From positions 17,951,347 to 18,015,346 of the forward strand of contig OX336355.1 of assembly GCA_946902875.1 (NCBI GenBank): a stretch of DNA of 64,000 bases. The letters are read 5' to 3'. This document shows, one piece after another, positions 30,853 through 41,179 of the stretch. Position 1 is the stretch's first letter. Each line of letters begins with the position of its first letter. The notes beneath the pieces were generated by a model, which saw only the letters and a program-made list of their open reading frames with translations, was not told the origin of the DNA and did no database searches. The DNA comes from Nematopogon swammerdamellus. Its lineage: Eukaryota; Arthropoda; Insecta; Lepidoptera; Adelidae. The position numbers were made by a program, and so were the translations under genes.

Positions 30853-31295
30853 AATAAAAAGCGGCCAAGTGCGAGTCGCACTCGCGCACCGAGGGTTCCG
30901 TACCACCGCGTAAGCGGGCGAATTAAAAGAAAAAGAAAAAAATAAAGTATTTGCACCAGTGGGATACTAACCCACGACCATCGGATTAAAACTCGATACA
31001 TGTGCCGCTAGGCTAACGGAGATTACAACGTTAAACAACGTATCCGTTGCGCAGCGCCATCTATTATTTAGTTGCGTGAATATATAGTAATCGATCCTTA
31101 GCGCGTTTTTTTGTATGGGGACCTTCCTTATTTTTAACTTTTTGCTTTTTTAATTATTATTTTGGCATATTCGCCATAAATAACATATCTTTTTCCGCTT
31201 CCGTATTGATACCAAACCCTAAAAACCAACCAATTACGCGGTGATACATAAACTGCGGTGCGCGAGTCCGACTCGCACTTGGCCAGTGTTTTTAT
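30853..31295. mobile_element. Composite bounded by inverted XG ends
   Basis: GCGGCCAAGTGCGAGTCGC at the left and GACTCGCACTTGGCCAGTG at the right are inverted copies of the same XG terminus. Between them lies a tRNA-like segment (30957-31023, minus) and AT-rich DNA. The arrangement differs from ordinary XG copies. Confidence 0.6.
30950..31025 (-). mobile_element. tRNA-like SINE head
   Basis: The minus strand reads GTTAGCCTAGCGGCACATGT (A-box) and GTGGGTTAGTATCCCACTGG (B-box/T-arm-like) about 33 nt apart, a spacing like a tRNA. No terminator T-run follows and the D-arm is imperfect, so a SINE head is likelier than a tRNA gene. Confidence 0.5.
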
Positions 31296-31343
31296 TTGTT
31301 GTTTTACTTTGTTATTAACAATTATGAGTTGATACTCATTACC

Positions 31344-31383
31344 AAAGAGTTTGTATTACGTCGCTGCGTAATACAAACTCTTT
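31344..31383. other. Perfect 17-bp hairpin
   Basis: AAAGAGTTTGTATTACG at 31344-31360 and CGTAATACAAACTCTTT at 31367-31383 around a 6-nt loop, TCGCTG. Confidence 0.9.
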
Positions 31384-31585
31384 GCTCATACGTATAAAAA
31401 TTTGACAGACTCTTTACGCCTGATACATTTAATTAAAGTCTTTGTAGTCAGATCTCTCAGTAAATGTGTTTAATCTTGCACTCAAGCTGTGTTTTCGATA
31501 GGCGATGTTATTATGTGGATCGTTACTAAAAGACTTGTAATAATATTTATTAAAAAAAAAATACCCTACGAAGTTTCTTGCCTGT

Positions 31586-31740
31586 TCTTTTTTTTTTTTA
31601 TGGAAACTGACACGCTTGGCTACATCACCTACAACGTCCGTGATGTCAGCCCATAACACCGGGTGATCTAGGTGCCATGTCAGTGCTTCCCCCTTTGATC
31701 GTGCCGGCTACACTGAACTGGTCTGAAAACACAAACTTCT
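31586..31740 (-). mobile_element. S1/S2 SINE, 5'-truncated
   Basis: T-run, ATGGAAACTGACACGCTTGG to ACTGAACTGGTCTGAAAACA. It breaks into the short repeat also found at 7699-7742. Confidence 0.85.
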
Positions 31741-31949
31741 TCCTTGGTGTAATCGAACCGAATAGAACAAATTGTGACAAGTTCGAGTGCAGTCTTACCT
31801 TAATAATCCATAATAAACAATAATCAATCATGTATGATTGATTATGTATGTAGAGAGGGAAGAAATTGATGGAATATTTATTACATAGAGATTCCAAACA
31901 AGTGCAAAAAATTTTGGATGCCAAAAGAATAGTAAATCTACGCGAAGGA

Positions 31950-32062
31950 AGCGCGACATGCCACCCATAAGGTGTCTAACGACGTACATGGACATTCGGT
32001 CGTGTGCGGGGATTGCGAATGCCATGGCGGCCTGGCGGGTGCCGGTTCACACAGACCCGAGG
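31950..32062 (-). mobile_element. LD LINE 3' end
   Basis: GCGCGACATGCCACCCATAA, GGACATTCGGTCGTGTGCGG and GGCGGCCTGGCGGGTGCC. Confidence 0.8.
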
Positions 32063-32938
32063 CTCTATATTATATGTAAGATAATATTATTATTATAGAA
32101 AGAGTTTAGAGAAATTGTCAAGCTTAAATTTACTACAATAGCCAGACAGAAGAACATAGATAGTTATTAATAATTAAATTGCGTTATTAATAAAAAAAAA
32201 ATTTTTAAGAGACCCCAAAACTACCGTCACCTCCATCTTGTTCTGTCCGAAGAAAAAGTCCAATTTTTATGACGAACCTCCCTTCATTGACAAAGTGGCC
32301 GTCACTAAGTGTAGGTGGAGGGGGGAGGGGGGAGGGCACATTCCTATAGGGGTCCTACTCCTAGGACGTGATCCAACGCCAAATTCACCTGGGAATCGAA
32401 CCTACTACCTATGCAGACACCTTCCACGAAGACATCCTTGTATCCATCATTCTGAAAATCGGCAAGGAAATTTCTACTTTCCTGCTCTAGGTATAAGAAC
32501 TGATTTCGTTCGAAAGGTTTTCATTTAATAGTCTGATTCTCCGTAACAATGTAACTACATTTTATTCGCTCAAAATCTGTCCAGATTCTTCCGCAATATG
32601 CGTGCGATTCTAGACCATATTACGGCGGAAGAGCGTGTATATTCGCTTGAGAATTGCGAGCCAGGTTGGGCGGTTTCTGAAGGTTCGTTGGAGTAGTAAA
32701 AAGACGGGAATCGAAGGAGGTAGGCAGTAAAAAGCGGTCAGTCGGCAGAGCGGTGTCCTCGCTCGTTAGGACTAATGTCCTGGACACAAATTGAGTTTCT
32801 TCTAGATGCCTAGAGAGAGAGCACACATATGGCCTTCTTCGGCATACATAGTTTTTGAATTGAGACATTGACAGCTTCTCTAAAAAAAAAAAATTATAAT
32901 AATAAATATCTAAACGTCGCTTCCTATTTAGTGCCCCG
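32063..32938. other. Unassigned; G-rich tract at 32315-32335
   Basis: GGAGGGGGGAGGGGGGAGGG near 32315 could form a quadruplex. A minus-strand frame at 32620-32868 (Thr/Pro/Leu-rich) is unrecognised. No exon is called. Confidence 0.35.
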
Positions 32939-33235
32939 GATTGGTCGTCTCAAATTTGGCGGGAAATATAAATTTCGGAAGCGAACCACTGAAACCGATA
33001 TTCGTTTGCTCGTTTATGTACTTTGGTGGCTCAGTGGTACAGTGTAGGGTTTATTTTTTCGATCTCGTCCGGGTTCGTGTCCCTTTTGCCAATTTTTTTT
33101 TTGTTTTACTTTTTTTTAAGCAATGTTAGGGTGTTAAAATTAGGTTATGTTTTTTTTTATAACCGCCTAAGAAAACTTTATTTTCGGAAATACTTCCGAA
33201 ATTTATATTTCCCGCCAAAGTTGAGACGACCAATC
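32939..33235. mobile_element. 297-bp TIR element carrying an S5 tRNA-like core
   Basis: A 43-bp terminal repeat starting GATTGGTCGTCTCAA (32939-32981) is inverted at 33193-33235 with one mismatch. Inside is the S5 core: GGTGGCTCAGTGGTACAGTG, GGGTTCGTGTCCC, AAGCAATGTTAGGGTG and ATTTTCGGAAATAC. The other S5 copies (30270, 43425) lack the outer inverted repeat. Confidence 0.8.
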
Positions 33236-33279
33236 AGAGCAACTCGCTTTAGACTTTGGAAATATGCGCCCCGGTGGTG

Positions 33280-33570
33280 CAGTGCAACTGTGAGGCGACG
33301 CGCGCGCGAAGGACGAGATGTGTGAAAGAGCTGCGCGACGATGTCGCCGTGCAGTCCGGCAGATACGGAGCTCTCCGAGATGGGGGTGGTGGTGGCCTAC
33401 GTGTCTAGTACCACCACCCATCGCTCGAAGCTAGTCTCGCGTCGTCACGGAGAGCTCCGCTCCGTAGCCATGGCCTGCACCCGCCGCCGCGCCGGCGCGC
33501 TTGGAGGCTTGTCTGCCGACGCGCCGCCGCCGCTGCCGCCGCCCGCCGGCGCGCCGGCGGTATTACCGTT
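33280..33570. promoter_or_regulatory. CpG-rich island-like segment
   Basis: Dense CpG (GACGCGCGCGCGAAGGACG, CGCCGCGCCGGCGCGCTTGG) with nested inverted repeats (CGGAGCTCTCCG versus CGGAGAGCTCCG; GGGTGGTGGT versus ACCACCACCC). Either a promoter/first-exon region or a GC-rich transposon core. A plus-strand frame (33341-33622) is Pro/Ala-rich and ends in AT-rich sequence, so it is not called. Confidence 0.4.
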
Positions 33571-33704
33571 TTTATTTAATTTTTGTATTAATTTCGTGTC
33601 TTTTTATTACTTTTTTGTATAATATATGTAAAATTTATCTAAAAATAAAAAAATGTGAAATAAAGCATATAATATATATATTTTTTTAATGAAATCGGAA
33701 ATGG

Positions 33705-33992
33705 TTTCCTTCATCACTACAACCGTGATGTCAGCCCATAACACCATGGCCCCTTGGTAACTAGTGCCACGCCAGTCCTTTGATCTTGCCGGCTACACTG
33801 AACTGGACGGAAAACACGAACTAAGTATTTACATAGCCGCTTCGACCGACCTTTCATTCAGTGCGTTGGTACCAATCCAGTTAAGCCCTACTACCTAGTA
33901 CCTAGTAACACCGAGCATTAAGGTCAAAAACTGACATGGCACCTAGTTCACCAAGATGTTTTGGGCTAGCATCGCGGATGTTGTAGATGATG
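33705..33992. mobile_element. S1/S2 SINE fragments in opposite orientations
   Basis: 33705-33912 is minus-strand body (GATGTCAGCCCATAACACC to TTGGTACCAATCCAG). 33925-33992 is plus-strand tail (GACATGGCACCTAGTTCACC, GCGGATGTTGTAGATGATGG). Confidence 0.75.
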
Positions 33993-34938
33993 GCGGAGGA
34001 ACCACGGAAAGCCTGAACGGCCACACGGTCCTCGGCTTGGCTTAAATGTTTCCTATACTTTATTATTAATTTTAAATTTTCTCTGTCTGCATGTAGTTAG
34101 ACTCTTAAAATCGCTATACATATATGGATTTTACGTAGGTGATTTCACACTAAATACAAACGAATTCACTAAAATTTGGATAAAACACTTCTCCGCCTTA
34201 TTACTAAACCTATTGAGATTATAACAAAAAAAAAAAAAAAAAAATTTTTAAGGACATTGATTTTGAAATATTAAACATGTTAATAATATTATGCCACGTA
34301 ATTTGTGGCAAGGGTGAACTTATTGCCTCAAGCAATTTCCTAAAGTCAATAAAATATTATTTTTTTATTTCAGATATCTACATCCACAGTGGGGCGAGAA
34401 CACGGAATCTTCAGAACCCTAAAACACGCTCTTGTCGTTTAAAAGTTCTCACCGCGAACAAATCTTTTAACCCTTTCAAGAGCAACCAAAATAAAAAATG
34501 TCTGGATCAAGAAACCGCTAACCATCGCTATAAAAAAACACACAATGAATATTTTATTGTCAATCCTGTCAATACACGCTACCGTGCCCCTAAAACGCTT
34601 TCTTTATCAACCATTAGACATTAAAACCTCCACAATAAAAAAAAAATAAGGGTGTGATCATCAAAGGTGTCGGGAAAGGGTGTAGTCGTTTAAAATGTTT
34701 TTATTGTAAGTAATGTGTGTAATTGTCATTTAAATTTTAATTCCTCGCGGAAAGCCATATACAGTTTTCGAGTTTTTTGAGATACCTACTTAATATGTTT
34801 CGACAAACATCAAGGAAAAAAAATTTTCAAACCAACCACCTTGGACTTATATACAAAAAAATCCTTGCCAGCCACATAAAGCACAGACGACGTATGGAGT
34901 AAGACAAATTAATAATAAGTCCGTTGGATACATTTTGC
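33993..34938. other. Unique stretch with one acceptor-like frame
   Basis: At 34360-34625 a plus-strand frame follows TTTTTTATTTCAG and reads a basic peptide (RTRNLQNPKTRSCRLK). It has no recognised domain and a stop at 34622. An A-run is at 34226-34243. Could be a small exon or chance. Confidence 0.3.
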
Positions 34939-34990
34939 TAAATTAGAACACAACACCGACAACCACGTTTCGTAAAGTATTCGTACGATA
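34939..34990 (-). mobile_element. S3 SINE fragment
   Basis: ACACAACACCGACAACCACG and TTTCGTAAAGTATTCG only. Confidence 0.6.
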
Positions 34991-35620
34991 TAACTTAACT
35001 TTAATTTATTTAAATCTAATTTTGACAAAAAATTTTTTCTTTTATTCTAGCTTGTCTAATCAAATAAAATTGAATTAAATTTTTTTTATTGTTTAATATG
35101 GCAAAAACGGACTTTAATGGTTAAATAAAAAAAAAATATTTATGAAATAATTCAGAAGAAAACGAAATAGACGCTTATAATTATTTTTAGCTAGAGAATA
35201 AACTCCTTTGGGTCCTACTGTCCAATTCTTAAAGATGTTACTTGCATGAAAATACGAATTATTACTATAAAAATATTATACTTTGTGAAGGGAGAAGGGT
35301 GACACCAAGAACGATATGACGATATGAAATTGTCATATTGTGTTCTCGAGTGGTTTTAGGGGTAGCAAAAGTGTTGTATTTTGAAGTATCTACTTGAAAT
35401 AAATTTCTATTATGTTTTTGATAAGCATATGACAGACTTGCATGGTTCCTTTTTGAAATTTTAATCTTTGTATCTTATTTTAAAAGAATTTCATTGTATT
35501 TTTACCGGCTCATTCCCTTTAGCCACACTGCCTAAAGCTTTCCGAACGAGAGTGATAGGAACGTCTAGGGAACCACGAAATAGAGGTTTTATAATGTTTA
35601 ACACAGATTTAGTCTCGGCT
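34991..35620. other. AT-rich stretch without a gene
   Basis: No supportable frame, hairpin or repeat. Confidence 0.4.
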
Positions 35621-35624
35621 TATT

Positions 35625-35816
35625 TTATTCCCTTTCCCCTTACTAGGTGGTATGCTCAAATTGTAGCCGCCTGGGTTGGTACCATTGTACTGGGCGTAAG
35701 ATGGCCGCATAGCAGACTCGGCTGTGTTCTCCTCTAGTCCAAAAATCCAAAAGGAAGTCACCATGACACTTTCTCGGAGCATGTGCTTTGGCTGGTCGGA
35801 GCATGTGATAGTTTAA
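35625..35816 (+). mobile_element. S4 SINE, first part of an interrupted copy
   Basis: ACTAGGTGGTATGCTCAAAT, CCGCCTGGGTTGGTACCATT and GGCTGTGTTCTCCTCTAGTC to a duplicated CGGAGCATGTG. The copy resumes at about 36103. Confidence 0.8.
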
Positions 35817-36102
35817 GATTTTGTTTTTGTAAATATTTTGTTTTCGTATTAGCATATAATTTAGTTGGAGTGTTCGCAATTAATATTAATGTTAATTTAT
35901 CTTTAGGGGTCAGGCTTAAAATCAGTTTCTTGCCGATTATGGGGAGACTTAAGCTGTGCCTGATACCCATTCACTAAACATAAGTTAGTCTTTAAGTTTA
36001 TAAATTATTTTAATTTTATATAATTACTTTATTTCGTGTACATAATCTTTTATGCTTATTTTTTCTTGAGTTTTCTGAATACAATTTTTGAATTTGAATT
36101 TT
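35817..36102. mobile_element. Insertion inside an S4 SINE
   Basis: About 290 bp absent from the other S4 copies, between CGGAGCATGTG and TATGTGCTTTGGCTCC. ATGTG on both sides may be the target duplication. The interior (GTCAGGCTTAAAATCAG, GGGGAGACTTAAGCTGTG) is AT-rich with no long frame. Class unknown. Confidence 0.6.
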
Positions 36103-36152
36103 ATGTGCTTTGGCTCCTCTGACTCAGCCACCCATACCGGATTACATAATTT
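36103..36152 (+). mobile_element. S4 SINE, tail of the interrupted copy
   Basis: ATGTGCTTTGGCTCCTCTGA, CTCAGCCACCCATACCGG and ATTACATAA. Confidence 0.8.
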
Positions 36153-36183
36153 GTTTTTATTAACAACCACAACCGTTTTTTTT

Positions 36184-36410
36184 TAAAGCGCGACATATGG
36201 CGCCGAGCCACCCATAAGGTGTCTAACGACGCCCATGGACATTCGGTCGTATGCGGGGGTTGCTAATTCCATGCCGGCCTGACAGGTGCCCATTCACGCC
36301 CCTCTTGAAGGACCCGAGACTGTACTTGGGGGGAAATATATGAGCAGGGAGAGCGTTCCAGAGTTTACCGGTTCTGTAGAGGAAACCGTTTCAGATTCGT
36401 CTAATTTTTA
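36184..36410 (-). mobile_element. LD LINE 3' end with coding remnant
   Basis: GCGCGACATATGGCGCCGAG at the terminus. The minus-strand peptide KLWNALPAHIFPPKYSLGSF followed by RHGISNPRIRPNVHGRR is nearly open, followed by a stop. Confidence 0.85.
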
Positions 36411-36439
36411 AAGAACATGATTGGTTAACTCGCCTAATA

Positions 36440-36540
36440 CTAAAACCACGATGTTAGCCCATCACATCCCATCCCCTAAACTAGCTGCCATATCAATGCT
36501 TTCCTTTGGTCATGTCAGCTACACTGAATTTAACTTAGGT
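36440..36540 (-). mobile_element. S1/S2 SINE, diverged fragment
   Basis: ACGATGTTAGCCCATCAC, ACTAGCTGCCATATCAATGC and ATGTCAGCTACACTGAAT. Confidence 0.55.
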
Positions 36541-37435
36541 TCAAAAGAGGGATCATTTTAAACATATCAAGGAAACTCAGCCAAAAGGAAATACTGCCAA
36601 ACATTTCAGCTTCAAAAGAGGGATCATTTAGTTAGATACACAGATCCCTCTTTTCAGCAGAATTAAAGGTCCCTTCAGCTGTACCGAAGGGTCAGTAACT
36701 CGAGAAGGTGCCAAAGTGAGTTGAAACACTTTTGGAACAGTCCCAGTGATAAAAACTTAGCCAACCATTCACCTCCCGGGGGACCTTGTCCGAAAAGTGC
36801 CCTTCCAGGGAGGGGATGCATACGATAGATCGATATTAGACACCTGTCCAAACGCTAGTAATATAAAACGCAATGTCTGTCTGTCTGTAAAGGGTAAACT
36901 TGAAAACGGTTGAACCGATTTATAACCGGCTTTCACTGTTGGGACATATTTCGGGATGATTATGAGCTTGTAACATCACTATATCTCAAAGGGGCTGAAC
37001 AGCGAACCAAAAACCTTTCGCGCAGGCAGAACCATGCGCCAGCGTCTCTGGCTAATCCATTATGGATCTATGGAGATAAAGTACGAAAGAAGTTAAGTAG
37101 GTAATTACTTACTTGTATAAAAAAAATCACAACCTAACGTAATGCCTAAGTAAATATTTTTATTTTGTTTTTTTGTTTTTATAATACAATCATTAGGTGT
37201 CTCTGCACACTCGGATAAGTCGTAGTATATTTAACAAAAATTAGGAATAATTTTTAAGATTAGGTTGTACATCGAGCAAAAAATAGCCTTCTTCCAATAC
37301 AGAAATTGGAATAAAATTCCAATAATAGTGTTGATTCAATAATATAAGGCTAAACCTATGTAGTACCCTATTCGATAATGAATTAATGGAAGTAAAATAG
37401 TTGATATGTCTTTTGGTACGAAGATTTTCTTATAG
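36541..37435. other. Unassigned; old repeat near 36860-36960
   Basis: AAAAGAGGGATC is directly repeated (about 36544, 36604) and inverted (GATCCCTCTTTT, about 36644). 36862-36935 (GTCTGTCTGTCTGT, GGTTGAACCGATTTATA) resembles the repeat at 62250-62330. No gene. Confidence 0.4.
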
Positions 37436-37439
37436 AATT

Positions 37440-37590
37440 GAAGTTTTAAGGGGTTTCTCAAAGTGGCACGGGCACGAAGTGAAGAGGCCATGCCAGGCCG
37501 GCATGGAACTCGCAACAGATTGCCCATGGGAATAGTGAGACACCTAATCGTAGGTGTAACGATGAAAGCTGTCGCAGTTTCTATAAAAAA
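37440..37590 (+). mobile_element. LD LINE 3' end, diverged
   Basis: GGCACGGGCACGAAGTGAAG, GCCAGGCCGGCATGGAACTC and GTGAGACACCTAATCGTAGG, then A-run. Confidence 0.65.
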
Positions 37591-38245
37591 TCATCATAAC
37601 AGCTAATCGAATATCTCAAACTGCAAACTACATTCAAACGATAAAAAAATTACAAATTTAATTTAACATATTCAAATTTTATGGAAATACGTCGAACGTC
37701 GCTATGATAAAGTCAGTAATGTAATTTCTGTAATAAATTATAAATTTTCAACCTAATGCACTAATCCCACAGAAAAGAACACAGATGCAACTTCAATTGC
37801 GTCATTCAATGGATAAAACACCTTACGACTCATATATCAAGGATCGTATTCATTCATCACTTATTATCTCATGTTCATATAACAACTAAAGACCGTTTGC
37901 CCTTAAAATAGAGTGCATTTTCGTATATACATGGGTATGTTCAAAAGAGCGATGTTTCTAGTGTCAATTGGTTCAATTTGCGGTGGCGTACAAGTTTACT
38001 TGTGTTCGGAAAATAGTTTTATTTCGCGGAAAAATAATATTCTTCTGGTTGGTGGATGTAGAAATGTTGTTTTTGCTCTTTTTTTATTTTTGTTTTTTTT
38101 TAAGGAACTTGTTATTACCGTTTCTTATTTATTTACGCGATTTATGAATAATCGACGTCACGCCAAAATCTGTTATTGAGTTCTGCTTCTGGAACTTCTG
38201 ATGGAGAAGTAAGTAAGTTCAATTGTCATAAATTAAGTTTTTGGG
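37591..38245. other. Unique AT-rich stretch
   Basis: A plus-strand frame 37913-38179 is hydrophobic and low-complexity (a Phe/Leu run), likely chance. No other feature. Confidence 0.35.
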
Positions 38246-38494
38246 CTGGTGACCGTTGACCGTTGAGACTGACCGTGGTTGGGATTCCACGTAAAACTCT
38301 AGGTCCCTTCTCTTTCACCTTACTTGGTTTTTGTATCACCGCACCACTGAATGAAAAATCGGTCGAAACGGCTATGTAAATAGTTCGTGTTTTACGTCCA
38401 GTTCAGTGTAACCGGCGCGACCAAAGGGAAGCACTGACATGGCGCCTAGATGTTGTAGGTGATGTTGCCAGCTGTTTCAGTTTCAATAAATAAT
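38246..38494 (+). mobile_element. S1 SINE, head truncated
   Basis: Enters within the 5S-like block (GGCTGGTGACCGTTGACCG), has B-box GGTTGGGATTCC, then body and TCAGTTTCAATAAATAA tail. Confidence 0.85.
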
Positions 38495-38509
38495 GCACAC
38501 ATACACACC

Positions 38510-38826
38510 ACACGTCGTATCCCGACAATCGGGGTAAGCAGAGTAATCGGTGTTGTGCTACAAGTATTCTGGTAAATTACAGCACAACACCGACCACCAC
38601 TTTTAGCAAAGTATTCGAACAAGATTCAATCGATCAAGAAGCAAGTAAGGCACGAGGTCCCACCTCCTGCATGACTCGGTGGAAGTATCGTGCGAAGGTG
38701 AGAGGTGACGAGCCTGTTGCCCTTTAGCACGCCATCTTGTCCTTAGCCCTTAGTCGCCTTTTACGGCATGCACGGGGAGAGATGCAGTGGGGCTATTCTT
38801 TTTAAGTGCCGGCCCCACACGGTACG
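38510..38826 (-). mobile_element. S3 SINE, full length
   Basis: CACGTCGTATCCCGACAATC to GTGCCGGCCCCACACGGTAC. It follows the poly(A) end of the S1 copy at 38494 within about 15 bp. Confidence 0.9.
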
Positions 38827-38867
38827 TTTCAATAAAATAAAATAAAAATAAACTTCGGCTAAATTCC

Positions 38868-39195
38868 ATCGCTCCAAATCACAGAGCATCAAATATCTAC
38901 CGCCCGCGCCCCCTACTAGAGGCGCCCTAAGCGATGATATTTGAAACCCAATAACCGTACGCTGAGCTGCTAGCGCTTCGTATGTGTGTGTGTGTGTGTG
39001 CTAGTATCGACACTACACACAAAGAGGAGCAAGTTAGGCACACGCACAAAACAAATGCACACGCACAACACACATATGCAAGTCATAGGCCACGCCCACA
39101 GGCTTCAACGGCCTTGTAGAGAAATCGCGTTCACGGCGGCGCCTCTAGTAGGGGCGGGCGCGCGCATTTCATTCTCTGTGCTCCAAATCAAACAT
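38868..39195. repeat. Imperfect inverted-repeat region
   Basis: CCCCTACTAGAGGCGCC near 38918 versus GGCGCCTCTAGTAGGGGCGG near 39136. CACAGAGCAT and ATTCTCTGTGCTCC lie further out; TG-rich and CA-rich tracts (38983-39000, 39040-39078) are inverted inside. Probably a degenerate foldback or TIR element. Confidence 0.55.
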
Positions 39196-39444
39196 TATTC
39201 TCAAAAGTATTACCACGATGATGTAGGAAAGTATTACCAGTGCAGATTAAGATGGCGCCCGGCCGATAGTATTGACTCAGGAAATGAACTTGTCACAGCG
39301 CGCAGTGTGTTGACACAGATTATTGATATTTCCCGCGATGTGATAATATTAGATGCGATTGAGTAATGGCATTGTGTCATCTGTTGCGACATCGACGACA
39401 CGCCATCTTATCGCGTTGCAGTAGAATAATTTGAGGGTTGAAAA

Positions 39445-39495
39445 ATAAAATCGGTCAAGTGCGAGTTTTACTCGCGCGCGGAGGGTTCCGTAGAT
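39445..39495. mobile_element. XG terminus fragment
   Basis: AATCGGTCAAGTGCGAGTT and CGCGCGCGGAGGGTTCCGTA. Confidence 0.65.
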
Positions 39496-39539
39496 CCGCT
39501 ATACCATACTTGTAAAAAAACCATCCCTCTATCTATCTT

Positions 39540-39870
39540 GTCAGCCTCGATAGCTCAGTGGTGCAGACAGTCGACTGTCGCTATTGATTGTTAAGCAACG
39601 CTGGGCCGATCAGTACTTGGATGAGTGACCGCTCGACCGTTGGAGCCTGACCGTGGTTCGGATTCCACGTAAAACTGTAGGTAACTAAGTAACCTTCCCT
39701 TCTTACCTTTACTAGGTGGTGGGGTCCAACCCGTCCAGGTTGATACCACCGCACTGATTGAAACGACGGTCGAAACGGCCATGTAAATAGTTTGTGTGTT
39801 GGGTACAGTTCAGTGTAGCCGGCACGACCGAAGGGAAGCGCTGACATGGCACCTAGTTCACCAAGGTATG
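39540..39870 (+). mobile_element. S1 SINE, full head
   Basis: GTCAGCCTCGATAGCTCAGT; 5S-like TTAAGCAACGCTGGGCCGAT and AGTACTTGGATGAGTGACCG; B-box GGTTCGGATTCC; ends in CACCTAGTTCACCAAGGTAT without a poly(A). Confidence 0.9.
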
Positions 39871-40270
39871 ACGAACTGACATCGTACCTTGAAACTCACT
39901 TCTACTTGACTTGTGGGCTTATTCCTATTTGCAATTTATAACAGTCACTTTCGTACGCACCTCAAAATAGTTACAATAAAGGTGTTATCACGGTATTCGC
40001 TTTCCCTCACCGGAGAAGACAGGTACGAACTTTTTTCCGTGTAGAGAAATATTCCTCGTCATCCCCAAAATAGCTGAGAAGAAGGAAAGCATGTTAAGGC
40101 CCTAACGGCATTGTCCACGCCCCGCACGTTTCAGATACACATAAATAATTTCACTTGTCCATTGCGCGTGTCCGAAAAAGTGCAACTATACTACAAACAG
40201 CGCGTCTTGATACGTTCAACTACATAATTCTTTATAGGACGCACGACGAGGTCACCGTTCCTTCCATTTT
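39871..40270. other. Unassigned unique sequence
   Basis: No repeat relatives here and no convincing frame. Confidence 0.4.
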
Positions 40271-40290
40271 TTAAATCTAAACCAACATTG

Positions 40291-40769
40291 GTCTAGAGCA
40301 GCGGTTCTCAATCTATGGTACGCGTACCACCAGTGGTACGCGGAAACTTCAAGGTGGTACGCTTAAAACTTAATAAAACTTAATAAGCGGCTGTAAAAAG
40401 TGCCATAATCCTAATTTAGAATGTTTTGTTCATGATCATTAATATAATTTGAATTCTGATGTTCTTAGCGAAAAGAAAACCCATTGTCAAATGCTCATAA
40501 TGAGTTCTGAGGAATATTTTAAACAAGATTTTTCAGAACTAAATTCGATAAGAAATAAATTTTTAGATTCCACTTGCATTTGAGGAAAGATATCATTAAT
40601 TGAACTTTGGTGTGATGCTAACCTCCAAAGAGAATGTAAGAATGAAGATATAGAATATAGGTATTATTATTAGCTTCTTGTAGGTCTAGGTATAAAGTTG
40701 GTACGCCGCCGAACGTATTGGTTTTAGTGGTACCTGAAAAACAAAAGTTTGAGAACCCCTGGTCTAGAG
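40291..40769. mobile_element. hAT-type element with 8-bp target duplication
   Basis: Element 40299-40761 begins CAGCGGTTCTCAA and ends TTTGAGAACCCCTG, the classical hAT terminal motif. GTCTAGAG is present exactly on both sides (40291-40298, 40762-40769). From about 40500 the plus strand reads MSSEEYFKQDFSELNSIRNK before stops, resembling the end of ZBED-like hAT transposases. It sits inside an LE copy. Non-autonomous. Confidence 0.9.
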
Positions 40770-40975
40770 TTAAAAACTGTCAATTGGACCAATGGTACAG
40801 TCGACAGATCCTCTCCTCTCCTCGCGAAACCATGCTCAGTGAGGCGCCATGCCAGCAGATTTGCGGACTGTTGCTAGGCTATCTGGGCCGTTTATACTAC
40901 GTTTGAATACACCCAGGTTAAAGGATTCGGGAAACACACTCGTCGGAAGACAGTTCCACACCCTAGCCCATTGTT
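40770..40975 (-). mobile_element. LE LINE 3' end, split by the hAT element
   Basis: GGACCAATGGTACAGTCGAC, GCCATGCCAGCAGATTTGCG, AAAGGATTCGGGAAACACAC and AGACAGTTCCACACCCTAGC. The first bases (AAACCAACATTG) lie before the hAT at about 40279. Confidence 0.85.
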
Positions 40976-41179
40976 GATGTTTAACATCTTAGCTCTCGGT
41001 ATTGGCAGTAATTTTGTGAATGAAGCGGAAATGCGTTAAGGAAGTGAACTGATTTTGTGAGTGAAGTATATTATGATTCTCTGGTGCGGCCTACAGTTGG
41101 CACATGTCAACAACTGTCAACCGTGCTTTTAAACAAATGCCAAAATGTTCCCAAAGTCTAAATTATAAACTTAATCGCT

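Noticed and set aside
38986..39366. 126-codon plus-strand ORF as a gene
   Set aside because: It starts in a TG microsatellite (Cys/Val run) and crosses an inverted repeat; no conserved motif.
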